Of a stretch of 64,000 bases of DNA, positions 28,493-36,228 are shown piece after piece. The stretch covers positions 1 through 64,000 of the forward strand of contig CANHLE010000007.1 of NCBI GenBank assembly GCA_947461435.1, in the 5' to 3' direction. This DNA is from Paracoccaceae bacterium (GTDB taxonomy: Bacteria > Pseudomonadota > Alphaproteobacteria > Rhodobacterales > Rhodobacteraceae). How positions within the stretch are numbered: position 1 is the first letter of the stretch; every line of letters begins with the position of its first letter. Below the pieces are notes generated by a model, which saw only the letters and a list, made by a program, of their open reading frames with translations, was not told where the DNA came from and searched no databases. Made by a program: the position numbers and the translations under genes.

Positions 28493-28506
28493 CTGATACA
28501 CATGCG
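28493..28506. promoter_or_regulatory. Candidate operator between the GH2 gene and regulator
   Basis: CTGATACACATGCG agrees at 10 of 14 positions with the palindrome before the importer operon (25653-25666). It lies 23 bases before the regulator start, in the divergent promoter region. Confidence 0.4.
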
Positions 28507-28528
28507 CTTATGAACGAAGGGCATTCAA

Positions 28529-29458
28529 ATGAGCCGGAATTTTCTGATTGTTGACCCAGTTGAGGGGTTGGAAACCTTGAAGGCGCTTTCATCGCCGGTG
28601 CGGGTTGGAATACTGAAATTACTTCACGATGAAGGCCCGCAGAATGTGAATGCCATCGCGGCGGCGCTGGAGCTTCCGCAGTCTTCGGTATCGGCCAATG
28701 TGCAGGTTCTGGAAGAGGCGGGTCTGATCCGGACCGAAACGCAGCGCGCCAAAAAGGGCAACCAGAAGGTCTGCCACACCTTGTTTGACGAGGTGCTGGT
28801 GATGTTCAAAAAGGACCCGGCGACGGCAGGATCAAACGTGATCGAAGTGGCGATGCCGCTGGGTCTTTACACCAGTTGCGATGTGACCGCGCCGTGCGGT
28901 TTGTGTTCGGGTGAGGGGATTATCGGGCTGCTGGATGTGCCAGATACCTATCTGGATCCGGGGCGCATGTCGGCGGGGTTGATGTGGTTCACCCGCGGGT
29001 ACATTGAGTATCAGTTTCCTAACAATATCAAACTGATGACGGGCGATTTGGAGGCTGTGGAGTTTTCGGTTGAACTGTCGTCAGAGGTGCCGGGAACTGC
29101 CGCGGACTGGCCCAGCGACATCACCTTTTCGGTCAACCAGATTGATGTGGGAACCTGGACATCGCCGGGGGATTATGGCGACCAGAGGGGGGTTTATACA
29201 CCCAGTTGGTGGAAGCTGAAGGGCAGCCAGTATGGCAAGCTGAAATCGGTCCGGGTGACCAGTGAAGGCACTTTTATTGACGGGATGAAGATGTCTCCGG
29301 TGTCGTTGAAGGATCTGGATCTTGGGTCACACCGGTCGATCCGGTTTCGCGTGGGCGTCAAGGCCGATGCGCGCCACCCCGGGGGGGTGAATGTTTTTGG
29401 TCGCGGCTTTGGCAATTATGACCAAGATATTGTGATGCGGCTGACGACACGACGTTAG
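28529..29458 (+). CDS. ArsR-like winged-helix regulator with a large C-terminal domain
   Basis: Residues 12-85 form an ArsR-type winged helix (LETLKALSSPVRVGILKLLH, LPQSSVSANVQVLEEAGLIR). The remaining 220 residues are not an ArsR feature. They open with a cysteine-rich stretch, YTSCDVTAPCGLCSGEG, and continue as beta-rich sequence (GLMWFTRGYIEYQFPNN, VTFSVNQIDVG-like segments) that could bind a sugar. Similar two-domain predicted regulators exist, with no ligand known to me. It sits between divergent GH2 and downstream GH51 genes, and a shared motif lies in all three promoters of the locus, so it is the likely local regulator. Confidence 0.8.
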   Translation: MSRNFLIVDPVEGLETLKALSSPVRVGILKLLHDEGPQNVNAIAAALELPQSSVSANVQVLEEAGLIRTETQRAKKGNQKVCHTLFDEVLVMFKKDPATAGSNVIEVAMPLGLYTSCDVTAPCGLCSGEGIIGLLDVPDTYLDPGRMSAGLMWFTRGYIEYQFPNNIKLMTGDLEAVEFSVELSSEVPGTAADWPSDITFSVNQIDVGTWTSPGDYGDQRGVYTPSWWKLKGSQYGKLKSVRVTSEGTFIDGMKMSPVSLKDLDLGSHRSIRFRVGVKADARHPGGVNVFGRGFGNYDQDIVMRLTTRR

Positions 29459-29494
29459 GTCTTTGGTTTTGGGGTTGACCTTAGCACAGGTTTC

Positions 29495-29524
29495 CTGATG
29501 TATATCTGTAAGTCAGATATGTAT
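29495..29524. promoter_or_regulatory. Candidate operator upstream of the GH51 gene
   Basis: A perfect dyad ATATCTG-TAAGT-CAGATAT (29502-29520) overlaps CTGATGTATATCTG (29495-29508). On the minus strand ATACATATC (29524-29516) is identical to nine bases of the importer operator (25657-25665). A TTGACC at 29475-29480 could be the -35 box. The site lies about 45-70 bases before the GH51 start. Confidence 0.55.
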
Positions 29525-29564
29525 GCCCCGGATTTAGAGGGCACCGTCGGGGAGGGACGGAGAC

Positions 29565-31079
29565 ATGAAAGCACAGGTCACGGCCCACAAGAACTTTACC
29601 ATCGCCAAGATCGATGAGCGGATTTATTCAGCTTTTCTGGAACATCTTGGCCGCGCGATTTACACCGGGATCTACGAACCCGGCCATCCAACCGCAGATG
29701 AAAACGGAATGCGCGGCGACGTTGCCGAGCTGGTCCGTGATCTGAAGATTCCCTTCGTGCGCTATCCGGGCGGAAACTTCGTTTCGGCCTATAACTGGGA
29801 AGACGGGATTGGCCCGAAGGATCAGCGCCCTGTGCGTCTGGATCTGGCCTGGCATACATCGGATGCCAATCAGGTGGGGGTGCACGAGTTTTCGCAATGG
29901 TGCGATACCGTGGGCACGCAGATGATGCTGGCGATCAACCTTGGCTCTCGGGGGTTGGACGAAGCGCGCAATTTCGTGGAATATGTCAACGGTCCGGTCG
30001 GCAGTCATTGGGGCGATCTGCGGGCCAAAAATGGCCGTACAGAACCGTTTGACTGCCGTCTTTGGTGCCTTGGCAACGAAATGGACGGGCCGTGGCAAGT
30101 GGGTCACAAGACGGCCGATGAATATGGCCGTCTGGCCAATGAAGTGGCCAAGACCCTGCGGGCCTTTGACAAGGGTCTGGAGTTGATTGTTTGCGGATCG
30201 TCCAATTCTGACATGAAGACCTATCCCGAATGGGAACGGATCGTTCTTGAGCATACGTATGAAAATGTCGATCACATCAGCCTGCACATGTATTTTGCCA
30301 ACCGGGAAAAGAAGACCGGAAACTATCTGGCGCTGAGTGAGAAGCTGGAACGCTATATCGACACCATCGAATCGACGATCAAGCTGGTGAAGGCGAACAA
30401 GCGGTCAAAGCATGATGTTTATATCAGCTTTGACGAATGGAACGTGTGGTACCATTCCAACGCGCAGGACCGTGCCATTTTGGAAGGCAACGAAGGCTGG
30501 CCGCATGCGCCGAGGCTGCTGGAAGACATCTATAACTTTGAAGATGTGTTGCAGGTCGGGTTGATCTTGAACACCTTCATCCGCAAATCGAATGTGGTGA
30601 AGATTGCCTGTATTGCGCAGTTGGTGAATGTGATCGCACCGATCATGACAGATCCGATGGGCGCGGCCTGGCGGCAGACGATTTACTATCCTTACTACTT
30701 CGCGTCGGTTTACGGGCGGGGCACGGCGTTGAATCTGGCGCAGTCGGGCCCGGTCTATAAGGCCGAACTGGCTGACGAGGTGCGCTTTGTCGATGTGGCG
30801 GGCGTGCATGACGAGACCGAAGGCACGCTGACCTTCTTTGTCGTCAACCGTCACGAGCATGAAGCGATGGATCTGGATCTGGCGCTTGAAGGATTTGGCG
30901 CGGGAACGGTGATTGACCATCAGGTGATGGTGCATGCCGATCTAGAAGCGGTGAATACGGCCGTGAATCCGATGGCTGTGGCTCCGACAAAAGGGACGGG
31001 CGCTGCGGTAACGGGCGGCCGCCTGACGGCGAGCTTGCCGCCGCTGAGCTATCAGATGTTGCGGGTAAAACTGGGATAA
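29565..31079 (+). CDS. abfA: GH51 alpha-L-arabinofuranosidase
   Basis: It removes terminal alpha-L-arabinofuranose from arabinan and arabinoxylan fragments by a retaining mechanism. The 504-aa cytoplasmic protein has acid/base Glu172 in WCLGNEMDGPWQ and nucleophile Glu291 in ISFDEWNVWYH, the positions expected for the family, plus FVRYPGGNFVSAYNWEDG and a C-terminal beta domain. The ATG follows GGGAGGGACGG. It is monocistronic by position, with its own operator-like dyad upstream. Together with GH127 it would cover both anomers of furanosidic L-arabinose. Confidence 0.94.
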   Translation: MKAQVTAHKNFTIAKIDERIYSAFLEHLGRAIYTGIYEPGHPTADENGMRGDVAELVRDLKIPFVRYPGGNFVSAYNWEDGIGPKDQRPVRLDLAWHTSDANQVGVHEFSQWCDTVGTQMMLAINLGSRGLDEARNFVEYVNGPVGSHWGDLRAKNGRTEPFDCRLWCLGNEMDGPWQVGHKTADEYGRLANEVAKTLRAFDKGLELIVCGSSNSDMKTYPEWERIVLEHTYENVDHISLHMYFANREKKTGNYLALSEKLERYIDTIESTIKLVKANKRSKHDVYISFDEWNVWYHSNAQDRAILEGNEGWPHAPRLLEDIYNFEDVLQVGLILNTFIRKSNVVKIACIAQLVNVIAPIMTDPMGAAWRQTIYYPYYFASVYGRGTALNLAQSGPVYKAELADEVRFVDVAGVHDETEGTLTFFVVNRHEHEAMDLDLALEGFGAGTVIDHQVMVHADLEAVNTAVNPMAVAPTKGTGAAVTGGRLTASLPPLSYQMLRVKLG

Positions 31080-31099
31080 GGTTCCCCACGTCACGGCAG

Positions 31100-31133
31100 G
31101 CGGCCCAGTTTGATTGCGATCAGATTGGGCCGC
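31100..31133. terminator. Inverted repeat between convergent GH51 and lacI-type genes
   Basis: GCGGCCCA (31100-31107) and TGGGCCGC (31126-31133) enclose an 18-base loop that itself contains TGATTGCGATCA. No good T tract follows on either strand; it may be a weak bidirectional terminator. Confidence 0.45.
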
Positions 31134-31146
31134 GCTGCGTGAAACC

Positions 31147-32172
31147 TTAACGCTTTCGTATCGTATCGCCGGGCTGCAGGATCGGGAACAACTCGATCAC
31201 CGCACCGCCAGCCGCGCCAGAGGCGTGTTGACCGCTGATGATTTCGGCGGCGCGGCGGCCAATTTCAAGCCGGCACGCATCCATTGTGGCCAGTTTGCGC
31301 GGCAGACCATCCAGCAATTCGACGCCGTTAAACCCGGCAAGACCGATCTTTCCCGGCACATCCAACCCGTTTTCAAGGCAATACAGCAGGCCGCCTGCCC
31401 CGATCATATCGTTGGAATAATACAGAAAATCGACCGTTGGGGTGCGCTTTAAGATGGCTTCGGTCATCTCGCGGCCCTTGAGAAGCGCGGAGCCGCCCGA
31501 ATAGAACTCACGGTCAATCAGGGTCAGACCGTTGCGGGCGAGTTCCTCTTCAAAGCCTTCAAGGCGTTTGCGGGCGCGGTGATCGTTTGGCATCTGCGTG
31601 CCCAGAAAGGCGATGCTGCGATAGCCGGCGGCCACGATCGCCTCGGCCATCTGGCGGCCGGCGCGGCGGTGGGAAATGCCGACCGCGGAATCAAGCGGTG
31701 TGCCGTCGATGTCCATGATCTCGACGATGGGAACGCCCGCTTGGGCCAGCATGGCATGGGAGGCGTCCGTGTGTTCCAGCCCGGCGATGATCAGCCCCGA
31801 CGGGCGCCAAGAGAGCATTTCGTAAAGCACGCTTTCTTCGCGGTCGGGCGAGTAGTTGGTGACGCCGACGACGGGTTGCAGGACGGTTCCATCCAGCACT
31901 TCGGAAATGCCTGTCATAACTTCGGGGAAGACCATGTTGGACAGCGAGGGGATGACAACACCCACAAGATTGACGCGCTGCGATGCAAGGGCGCCGGCGA
32001 TCTTGTTGGGAACATAGCCCAGCGAGCGTGCCGCCTTGAGCACCTTTTCGCGCGTGGTAACCGAGACATCCCCACGGTTGCGCAGAACGCGGCTGACCGT
32101 CATCTCTGACACGCCAGACGCTTCGGACACATCGCGCAGGGTCAGGGGTCTTTTGGGATCGTAGCTGGGCAT
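31147..32172 (-). CDS. LacI family transcriptional regulator
   Basis: The 341-aa repressor has the LacI helix-turn-helix and hinge (TLRDVSEASGVSEMTVSRVL, VLKAARSLGYVPNKIAGALA) followed by a periplasmic-binding-protein-like effector domain (VGVVIPSLSNMVFPEVMTGI; FLGTQMPNDHRARKRLEGF). It resembles the GntR gluconate branch. Its effector is not known. Two LacI-type half-conserved palindromes lie upstream, consistent with autoregulation. It converges on the GH51 gene; whether it controls the sugar locus is unclear, because its operator type is not seen before those genes. Confidence 0.92.
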   Translation of the reverse strand: MPSYDPKRPLTLRDVSEASGVSEMTVSRVLRNRGDVSVTTREKVLKAARSLGYVPNKIAGALASQRVNLVGVVIPSLSNMVFPEVMTGISEVLDGTVLQPVVGVTNYSPDREESVLYEMLSWRPSGLIIAGLEHTDASHAMLAQAGVPIVEIMDIDGTPLDSAVGISHRRAGRQMAEAIVAAGYRSIAFLGTQMPNDHRARKRLEGFEEELARNGLTLIDREFYSGGSALLKGREMTEAILKRTPTVDFLYYSNDMIGAGGLLYCLENGLDVPGKIGLAGFNGVELLDGLPRKLATMDACRLEIGRRAAEIISGQHASGAAGGAVIELFPILQPGDTIRKR

Positions 32173-32213
32173 TTGTCACTTTTGTCTTTGGGCGCGGGGC
32201 CGTTGATCCTTGT

Positions 32214-32294
32214 TAGCGCCAAAGTGGCCCCTGCAAAACCCCCCGTTGCCAAAGGGCTTGTCGGAGGGGCAAATTTGCGGTATGATAGCGCTAA
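32214..32294 (-). promoter_or_regulatory. Two LacI-type operators
   Basis: TTAGCGCCAA (32214-32223) and ATAGCGCTAA (32285-32294) both match the LacI-family core TTAGCGCTAA. They lie 42 and 113 bases upstream of the regulator gene and 71 bases apart, a spacing suited to looping. Confidence 0.55.
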
Positions 32295-32296
32295 CA

Positions 32297-32405
32297 GTTC
32301 GGGTTCAGGCCGGAACTGGCGATGTCCCGCGCGTCCTGCAAGCTCTCAACTCTGGCGCAACGGACTATAGGGGAAGCGGTGGGCCAAAAAGTCGCTTCCC
32401 CTTTT
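32297..32405 (+). ncRNA. Candidate small RNA ending in an orphan terminator
   Basis: A 10-bp stem AGGGGAAGCG (32369-32378) / CGCTTCCCCT (32393-32402) is followed by TTTT on the plus strand, yet no gene precedes it in that direction. A smaller hairpin lies upstream (GTTCGG...CCGGAAC, about 32297-32316). Together they look like a short structured transcript. No known family is recognised and no promoter is clear. The rest of the 32173-32471 gap holds only the LacI-type operators. Confidence 0.35.
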
Positions 32406-32471
32406 CATCGCAAGAAATCGCAGAACTTGCCGCAGCGCGCGAAGACGTTTAGAACGGTCCGCGAAGATGAG

Positions 32472-32795
32472 GTCTGCGTAGCTCAGCTGGATAGAGCACA
32501 GGATTCCTAAAACGGAAGAATTGGGCGCCCCGTTTGGAAACGGCGGGGTGGATCTGCTCAAAGTCGGGGAAAGCTGGGGTGTGCTTGCACCTTGCCGATC
32601 CCGAGCCAAGCCCGGGGGAAACCTTTGGGAAGGTGTAGAGACTGGACGGGCAGGGTCTAAGGGCGGGTTCGCCTAAGACCAAGGGACAGTCCAGACCACG
32701 AACCAAGGTCTTTGCTTGAGGCAGGGATCTGGGCGGCGAAAGCCGAAGTGGTATGAATCCTGGGGCCGTGGGTTCAAATCCCGCCGTGGACACCA
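32472..32795 (+). tRNA. tRNA-Arg (anticodon CCT), split by a group I intron
   Basis: Exons 32472-32508 and 32756-32795 join to a 77-nt tRNA. Acceptor GTCTGCG pairs with CGTGGAC (two wobbles). The D arm is GCTC...GAGC, the anticodon arm CAGGA-TTCCTAA-TCCTG gives CCT at 34-36, and the T arm is GTGGG-TTCAAAT-CCCGC. CCA is encoded. The intron interrupts between positions 36 and 37. The same tRNA carries a self-splicing intron in Agrobacterium. Confidence 0.93.
32509..32755 (+). other. Group I intron (IC3-like), 247 nt
   Basis: The intron follows a U and ends in G, as group I rules require. The guide GGG (32523-32525) can pair with the 5' exon CCU, leaving a U-G wobble at the splice site, and sits directly before the P2 hairpin CCCCG...CGGGG. 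The core resembles the Azoarcus tRNA-Ile intron: CCGAGCCAAGC, GAAGGTGTAGAGACTGGACGG (split here as GAAGGTGTAGAG and ACTGGACGG), ACAGTCCAG, and a GGCGAAAGCC P9 tetraloop. There is no internal endonuclease gene. Confidence 0.92.
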
Positions 32796-32803
32796 TCTTT
32801 GTG

Positions 32804-32835
32804 AAAACGCCCAAGGGAAACCTTGGGCGTTTTTT
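32804..32835. terminator. Bidirectional terminator between tRNA-Arg and gmaS
   Basis: A 13-base stem (AAAACGCCCAAGG, 32804-32816; CCTTGGGCGTTTT, 32821-32833) with a GAAA loop and T tracts on both strands serves the tRNA (plus) and the gmaS operon end (minus). Confidence 0.9.
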
Positions 32836-32855
32836 CGTTATGCTGCGAAGGACGG

Positions 32856-34163
32856 TTAGATATCCAGCGTATTCTCATGCTCCCAGCGGGAGAAGTGAGA
32901 GGCGTAGCTATCCCATTCGCGGCCCTTCAGTTTGATGTAGGCGGACGAGAATTCATCGCCGAGCATGGCTTTGAGCGTCTTGTCCTTGTCGAACTCGCGC
33001 AGCGCATCCAGCAGGTTAAGCGGCAATTTCGGCGCGTTTTTGACGGTATGGCCCATCTGATACATATCGATATCGTGCCGTTTGCCGGGGTCTGCCTTTG
33101 TGCGCACGCCGTCAAGACCGGCGGCGATGATCACCGCCTGCAGCAGGTAGGGGTTTGCTGCGCCATCGGGCAGCCGCAATTCGAAGCGGCCGGGACCGGG
33201 AACGCGGACCATGTGGGTGCGGTTGTTGCCTGTCCAGGTGACGGTATTGGGTGCCCATGTTGCCCCCGAAGAGGTGCGGGGCGCGTTGATGCGTTTGTAG
33301 CTGTTGACGGTGGGGTTGCAGATCGCCGCCAAGGCCGAGGCGTGTTTCATGATGCCGCCCAGGAAGTTGCGGCCCTGATCGGACAGGTGCAGTTCCTTGG
33401 ATTTGTCGGCAAAGGCGTTGGATTTGCCATCCATCGACCAAACCGAGATATGGGCGTGGCAGCCCGACCCGGTGAGGCCCTTGAAAGGCTTGGGCATGAA
33501 GGTGGCGCGGTAGCCATGCTTTTCGGCGACAGATTTCATCATGAATTTGAAGAAGCTGTGCTTGTCGGCGGTTTGCAGGGCGTCATCGTATTTCCAGTTC
33601 ATTTCGAACTGGCCGATCGCGTCTTCGTGGTCGTTCTGATAGGCTTCCCAGCCCAGTTCCAGCATGTAATCGCACACTTCGGCGATGACATCGTAGCGGC
33701 GCATCACGGCCTGCTGGTCGTAGCAGGGCTTTTCCGCGTTATCATAGGGATCAGAGATTTGCTCGCCATCGGCGGTGAGCAAGAAGAACTCCGGCTCCAC
33801 CCCGGTTTTGACGCGAAGACCGTCTTTGGCAGCTTCGGCGATCACGTTTTCCAGCACGTTGCGGGGGGCTTGTGCGACAAGCTTTCCCTCCATCGTGGCG
33901 CGGGCGGCAACCCATGCCACATCTTTTTTCCAAGGCAGCTGGATGGCCGAGGACGGATCGGGAACCGCCATCAGGTCGGGGTGGGCTGGAGTCAGGTCAA
34001 GCCAAGTGGCGAAACCGGCAAAGCCTGCCCCGTCTTCGGCCATGTCGTTGATCGCCTGAGTCGGCACGAGTTTGGCGCGCTGACCCCCGAACAGATCGGT
34101 ATAGGAGATCATGAAGTATTTGACGCCCTTGTCCTTGGCCCATTTGGCCAGATCTTTTGCCAT
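32856..34163 (-). CDS. gmaS: Gamma-glutamylmethylamide synthetase (glutamine synthetase-like)
   Basis: GmaS joins methylamine to glutamate with ATP, the first step of the N-methylglutamate pathway. The 435-aa protein has a glutamine synthetase fold: GVEPEFFLL and DAIGQFEMNW supply metal and glutamate ligands, GSGCHAHISVW the catalytic histidine, and APRTSSGATWAPNTVTW and RFELRLPDG the ATP and substrate residues. By sequence alone it could also be GlnT-type glutamine synthetase. The assignment rests on its place after mgsABC and the nearby mgd, dmm, tdm and tmm genes. The start follows GGGAGC. Confidence 0.8.
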   Translation of the reverse strand: MAKDLAKWAKDKGVKYFMISYTDLFGGQRAKLVPTQAINDMAEDGAGFAGFATWLDLTPAHPDLMAVPDPSSAIQLPWKKDVAWVAARATMEGKLVAQAPRNVLENVIAEAAKDGLRVKTGVEPEFFLLTADGEQISDPYDNAEKPCYDQQAVMRRYDVIAEVCDYMLELGWEAYQNDHEDAIGQFEMNWKYDDALQTADKHSFFKFMMKSVAEKHGYRATFMPKPFKGLTGSGCHAHISVWSMDGKSNAFADKSKELHLSDQGRNFLGGIMKHASALAAICNPTVNSYKRINAPRTSSGATWAPNTVTWTGNNRTHMVRVPGPGRFELRLPDGAANPYLLQAVIIAAGLDGVRTKADPGKRHDIDMYQMGHTVKNAPKLPLNLLDALREFDKDKTLKAMLGDEFSSAYIKLKGREWDSYASHFSRWEHENTLDI

Positions 34164-34193
34164 CTTTTAGCTCCCTGTCGTCTTTATGTTTTT

Positions 34194-35522
34194 TTAAAAC
34201 CCGCCGTTGCGGCCGGGGATCCAGTTGGTGCCAGCCAAGGGAACGCCCGCCATGGCGGCGGCTTCGATCGTCAGCGAGCAGAGGTCTTCGGGTTCGAGGT
34301 TGTGAAGGTGATTCTTGCCGCAGGCGCGGGCGATGGTTTGCGCCTCTAGCGTCATCACTTTCAGATAGTTTTTCAAGCGGCGGCCGCCGAGGATCGGATC
34401 GAAGCGCTTTGACAGCTCGGGGTCTTGGGTGGTGATACCGGCTGGATCGCGGCCTTCGTGCCAATCGTCATAGGCGTCGGCGGTGGTGCCCAGCGCCTGA
34501 TATTCGGATTCCCATTTGGGATCGTTGTCGCCCAGCGCGATCAGAGCGGCGGTGCCAATGGCCACCGCATCGGCGCCCAAGGCCATGGCCTTGGCCACGT
34601 CGGCCCCGGTGCGGATGCCGCCGGAGACGATGAGTTGCACCTTGCGGTGCATGCCCAGATCTTGGAGCGCCTTCACCGCCAGCGGGATGCAGGCCAGAAT
34701 GGGCATGCCGACATGTTCGATGAACACATCCTGCGTGGCAGCGGTGCCGCCTTGCATGCCGTCGAGCACCACGACATCGGCCCCGGCCTTGACGGCCAGT
34801 GCGGTGTCATAATACGGGCGCGCGCCGCCGACTTTGACATAGATCGGCTTTTCCCAATCCGTGATTTCGCGGATTTCCATGATCTTGATTTCAAGATCAT
34901 CCGGGCCCGTCCAGTCCGGATGGCGGCAGGCGGAGCGTTGATCGATGCCCTTGGGCAGGTTGCGCATGGCAGCCACGCGGTCAGAGATTTTCTGGCCCAA
35001 AAGCATGCCGCCGCCGCCCGGTTTGGCCCCTTGGCCCACGACCACTTCGATCGCGTCGGCGCGGCGCAAGTCATCGGGGTTCATGCCGTAGCGGGAGGGC
35101 AGGTATTGATAGACCAGCGTGCGCGAATGTCCGCGCTCTTCTTCGGTCATGCCACCGTCGCCGGTGGTGGTGGAGGTGCCAGCGGCAGAGGCGCCGCGGC
35201 CCAGTGCCTCTTTGGCGGGGCCCGAAAGCGCGCCAAACGACATGCCGGCAATGGTGACCGGGATATCAAGATGGATCGGCTTTTTGGCGAAACGGGTGCC
35301 AAGCCACACGTCGGTTGCGCATTTTTCGCGGTAGCCTTCCAGCGGATAGCGCGAGATGGAGGCCCCAAGGAACAGAAGATCATCGAAATGCGGCAGGTGG
35401 CGTTTTGTGCCGCCACCGCGAATATCATAGATCCCCGTGGCGGCTGCGCGGCGGATTTCCGCGTTGATGGCCGGGGTGAAGGTGGCAGAATAGCGGGGCG
35501 GGGTACGGGGGAAATCTGTCAT
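34194..35522 (-). CDS. mgsC: N-methylglutamate synthase subunit C (FMN glutamate-synthase domain)
   Basis: This 442-aa subunit matches the FMN/Fe-S TIM-barrel domain of glutamate synthase. Blocks include IPVTIAGMSFGALSGPAKEA, GDGGMTEEERGHSRTLVYQ, GQGAKPGGGGMLLGQKI, VKVGGARPYYDTALAVKAGA, VVLDGMQGGTAATQDVF and IVSGGIRTGADVAKAMALGA. In the methylamine pathway it transfers the methylamino group from gamma-glutamylmethylamide to the carbon skeleton. GlxD of rhizobia is a close relative. It lies between mgsB and gmaS. Confidence 0.85.
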   Translation of the reverse strand: MTDFPRTPPRYSATFTPAINAEIRRAAATGIYDIRGGGTKRHLPHFDDLLFLGASISRYPLEGYREKCATDVWLGTRFAKKPIHLDIPVTIAGMSFGALSGPAKEALGRGASAAGTSTTTGDGGMTEEERGHSRTLVYQYLPSRYGMNPDDLRRADAIEVVVGQGAKPGGGGMLLGQKISDRVAAMRNLPKGIDQRSACRHPDWTGPDDLEIKIMEIREITDWEKPIYVKVGGARPYYDTALAVKAGADVVVLDGMQGGTAATQDVFIEHVGMPILACIPLAVKALQDLGMHRKVQLIVSGGIRTGADVAKAMALGADAVAIGTAALIALGDNDPKWESEYQALGTTADAYDDWHEGRDPAGITTQDPELSKRFDPILGGRRLKNYLKVMTLEAQTIARACGKNHLHNLEPEDLCSLTIEAAAMAGVPLAGTNWIPGRNGGF

Positions 35523-35537
35523 TCTTTTTCTTCTGCC

Positions 35538-36227
35538 TCAGTAGGAGGACGCGTTGTCGATGTTGAAGGTATAAAGCTTGCGGGCAGAGCCGTAGCGGCG
35601 AAACTCTTCGGGTTTGGCTTTTGTATCGGCCTCTCCTTGGCGCAGAAGATCTTCAACGATGGCATAATGTTCGGGGCGCATTTCTTTTTCGATGCAATCC
35701 GCGCCAAGTGATTTGACGGTTCCGCGCACGAAAAGTCGGGCCTCGTACAGGCTGTCGCCCAAAGCTTCGCCCGCATCGCCGAGACAGACGATGTTGCCGG
35801 ACTGCGCCATGAAGGCAGACATGTGGCCGATATTGCCGTGCACGACGATGTTGATGCCCTTCATCGAAATGCCGCAACGGGATGAGGCGTTGCCCTTGAT
35901 CACCAAAAGCCCGCCCCGGCCCGTGGCCCCGGCGTATTGGCTGGCGTCGCCGTCGATGATGACGGTGCCCGACATCATGTTTTCGGCCACGCCCGGCCCG
36001 GCAGAGCCTTTGACACGGACGGTGGCCAGTTTGTTCATGCCGGCGCAGTAATAGCCGGTCGATCCGCGAACGGTGATATCCACCGGCGCATCAACCCCTG
36101 CCGCGATGGCATGGGCGCCCTTGGGATTGATCACTTCCCATTCGGTCATGTTGGTTTGGCCTTTCAAGGCATGAAGGGCCGAGTTCAGCGCGCGCAATCC
36201 TTCAGCGCCGAGGTCGAAGGTCTGCAT
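35538..36227 (-). CDS. mgsB: N-methylglutamate synthase subunit B (GXGXG domain)
   Basis: This 229-aa beta-helix protein corresponds to the C-terminal GXGXG domain of glutamate synthase. Repeating strands such as VDITVRGSTGYYCAG, TVIIDGDASQYAG, LLVIKGNASSRCG and IVVHGNIGHMSAFM are diagnostic. It holds the other two Mgs subunits together. The start, MQTFDLGAEGLR at 36227, comes one base after the mgsA stop. Confidence 0.85.
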   Translation of the reverse strand: MQTFDLGAEGLRALNSALHALKGQTNMTEWEVINPKGAHAIAAGVDAPVDITVRGSTGYYCAGMNKLATVRVKGSAGPGVAENMMSGTVIIDGDASQYAGATGRGGLLVIKGNASSRCGISMKGINIVVHGNIGHMSAFMAQSGNIVCLGDAGEALGDSLYEARLFVRGTVKSLGADCIEKEMRPEHYAIVEDLLRQGEADTKAKPEEFRRYGSARKLYTFNIDNASSY

Positions 36228-36228
36228 C

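Noticed and set aside
32210..32452. Plus-strand 80-aa open frame upstream of tRNA-Arg
   Set aside because: It runs through LacI-type operators and a terminator hairpin, and has no ribosome site or recognisable sequence.
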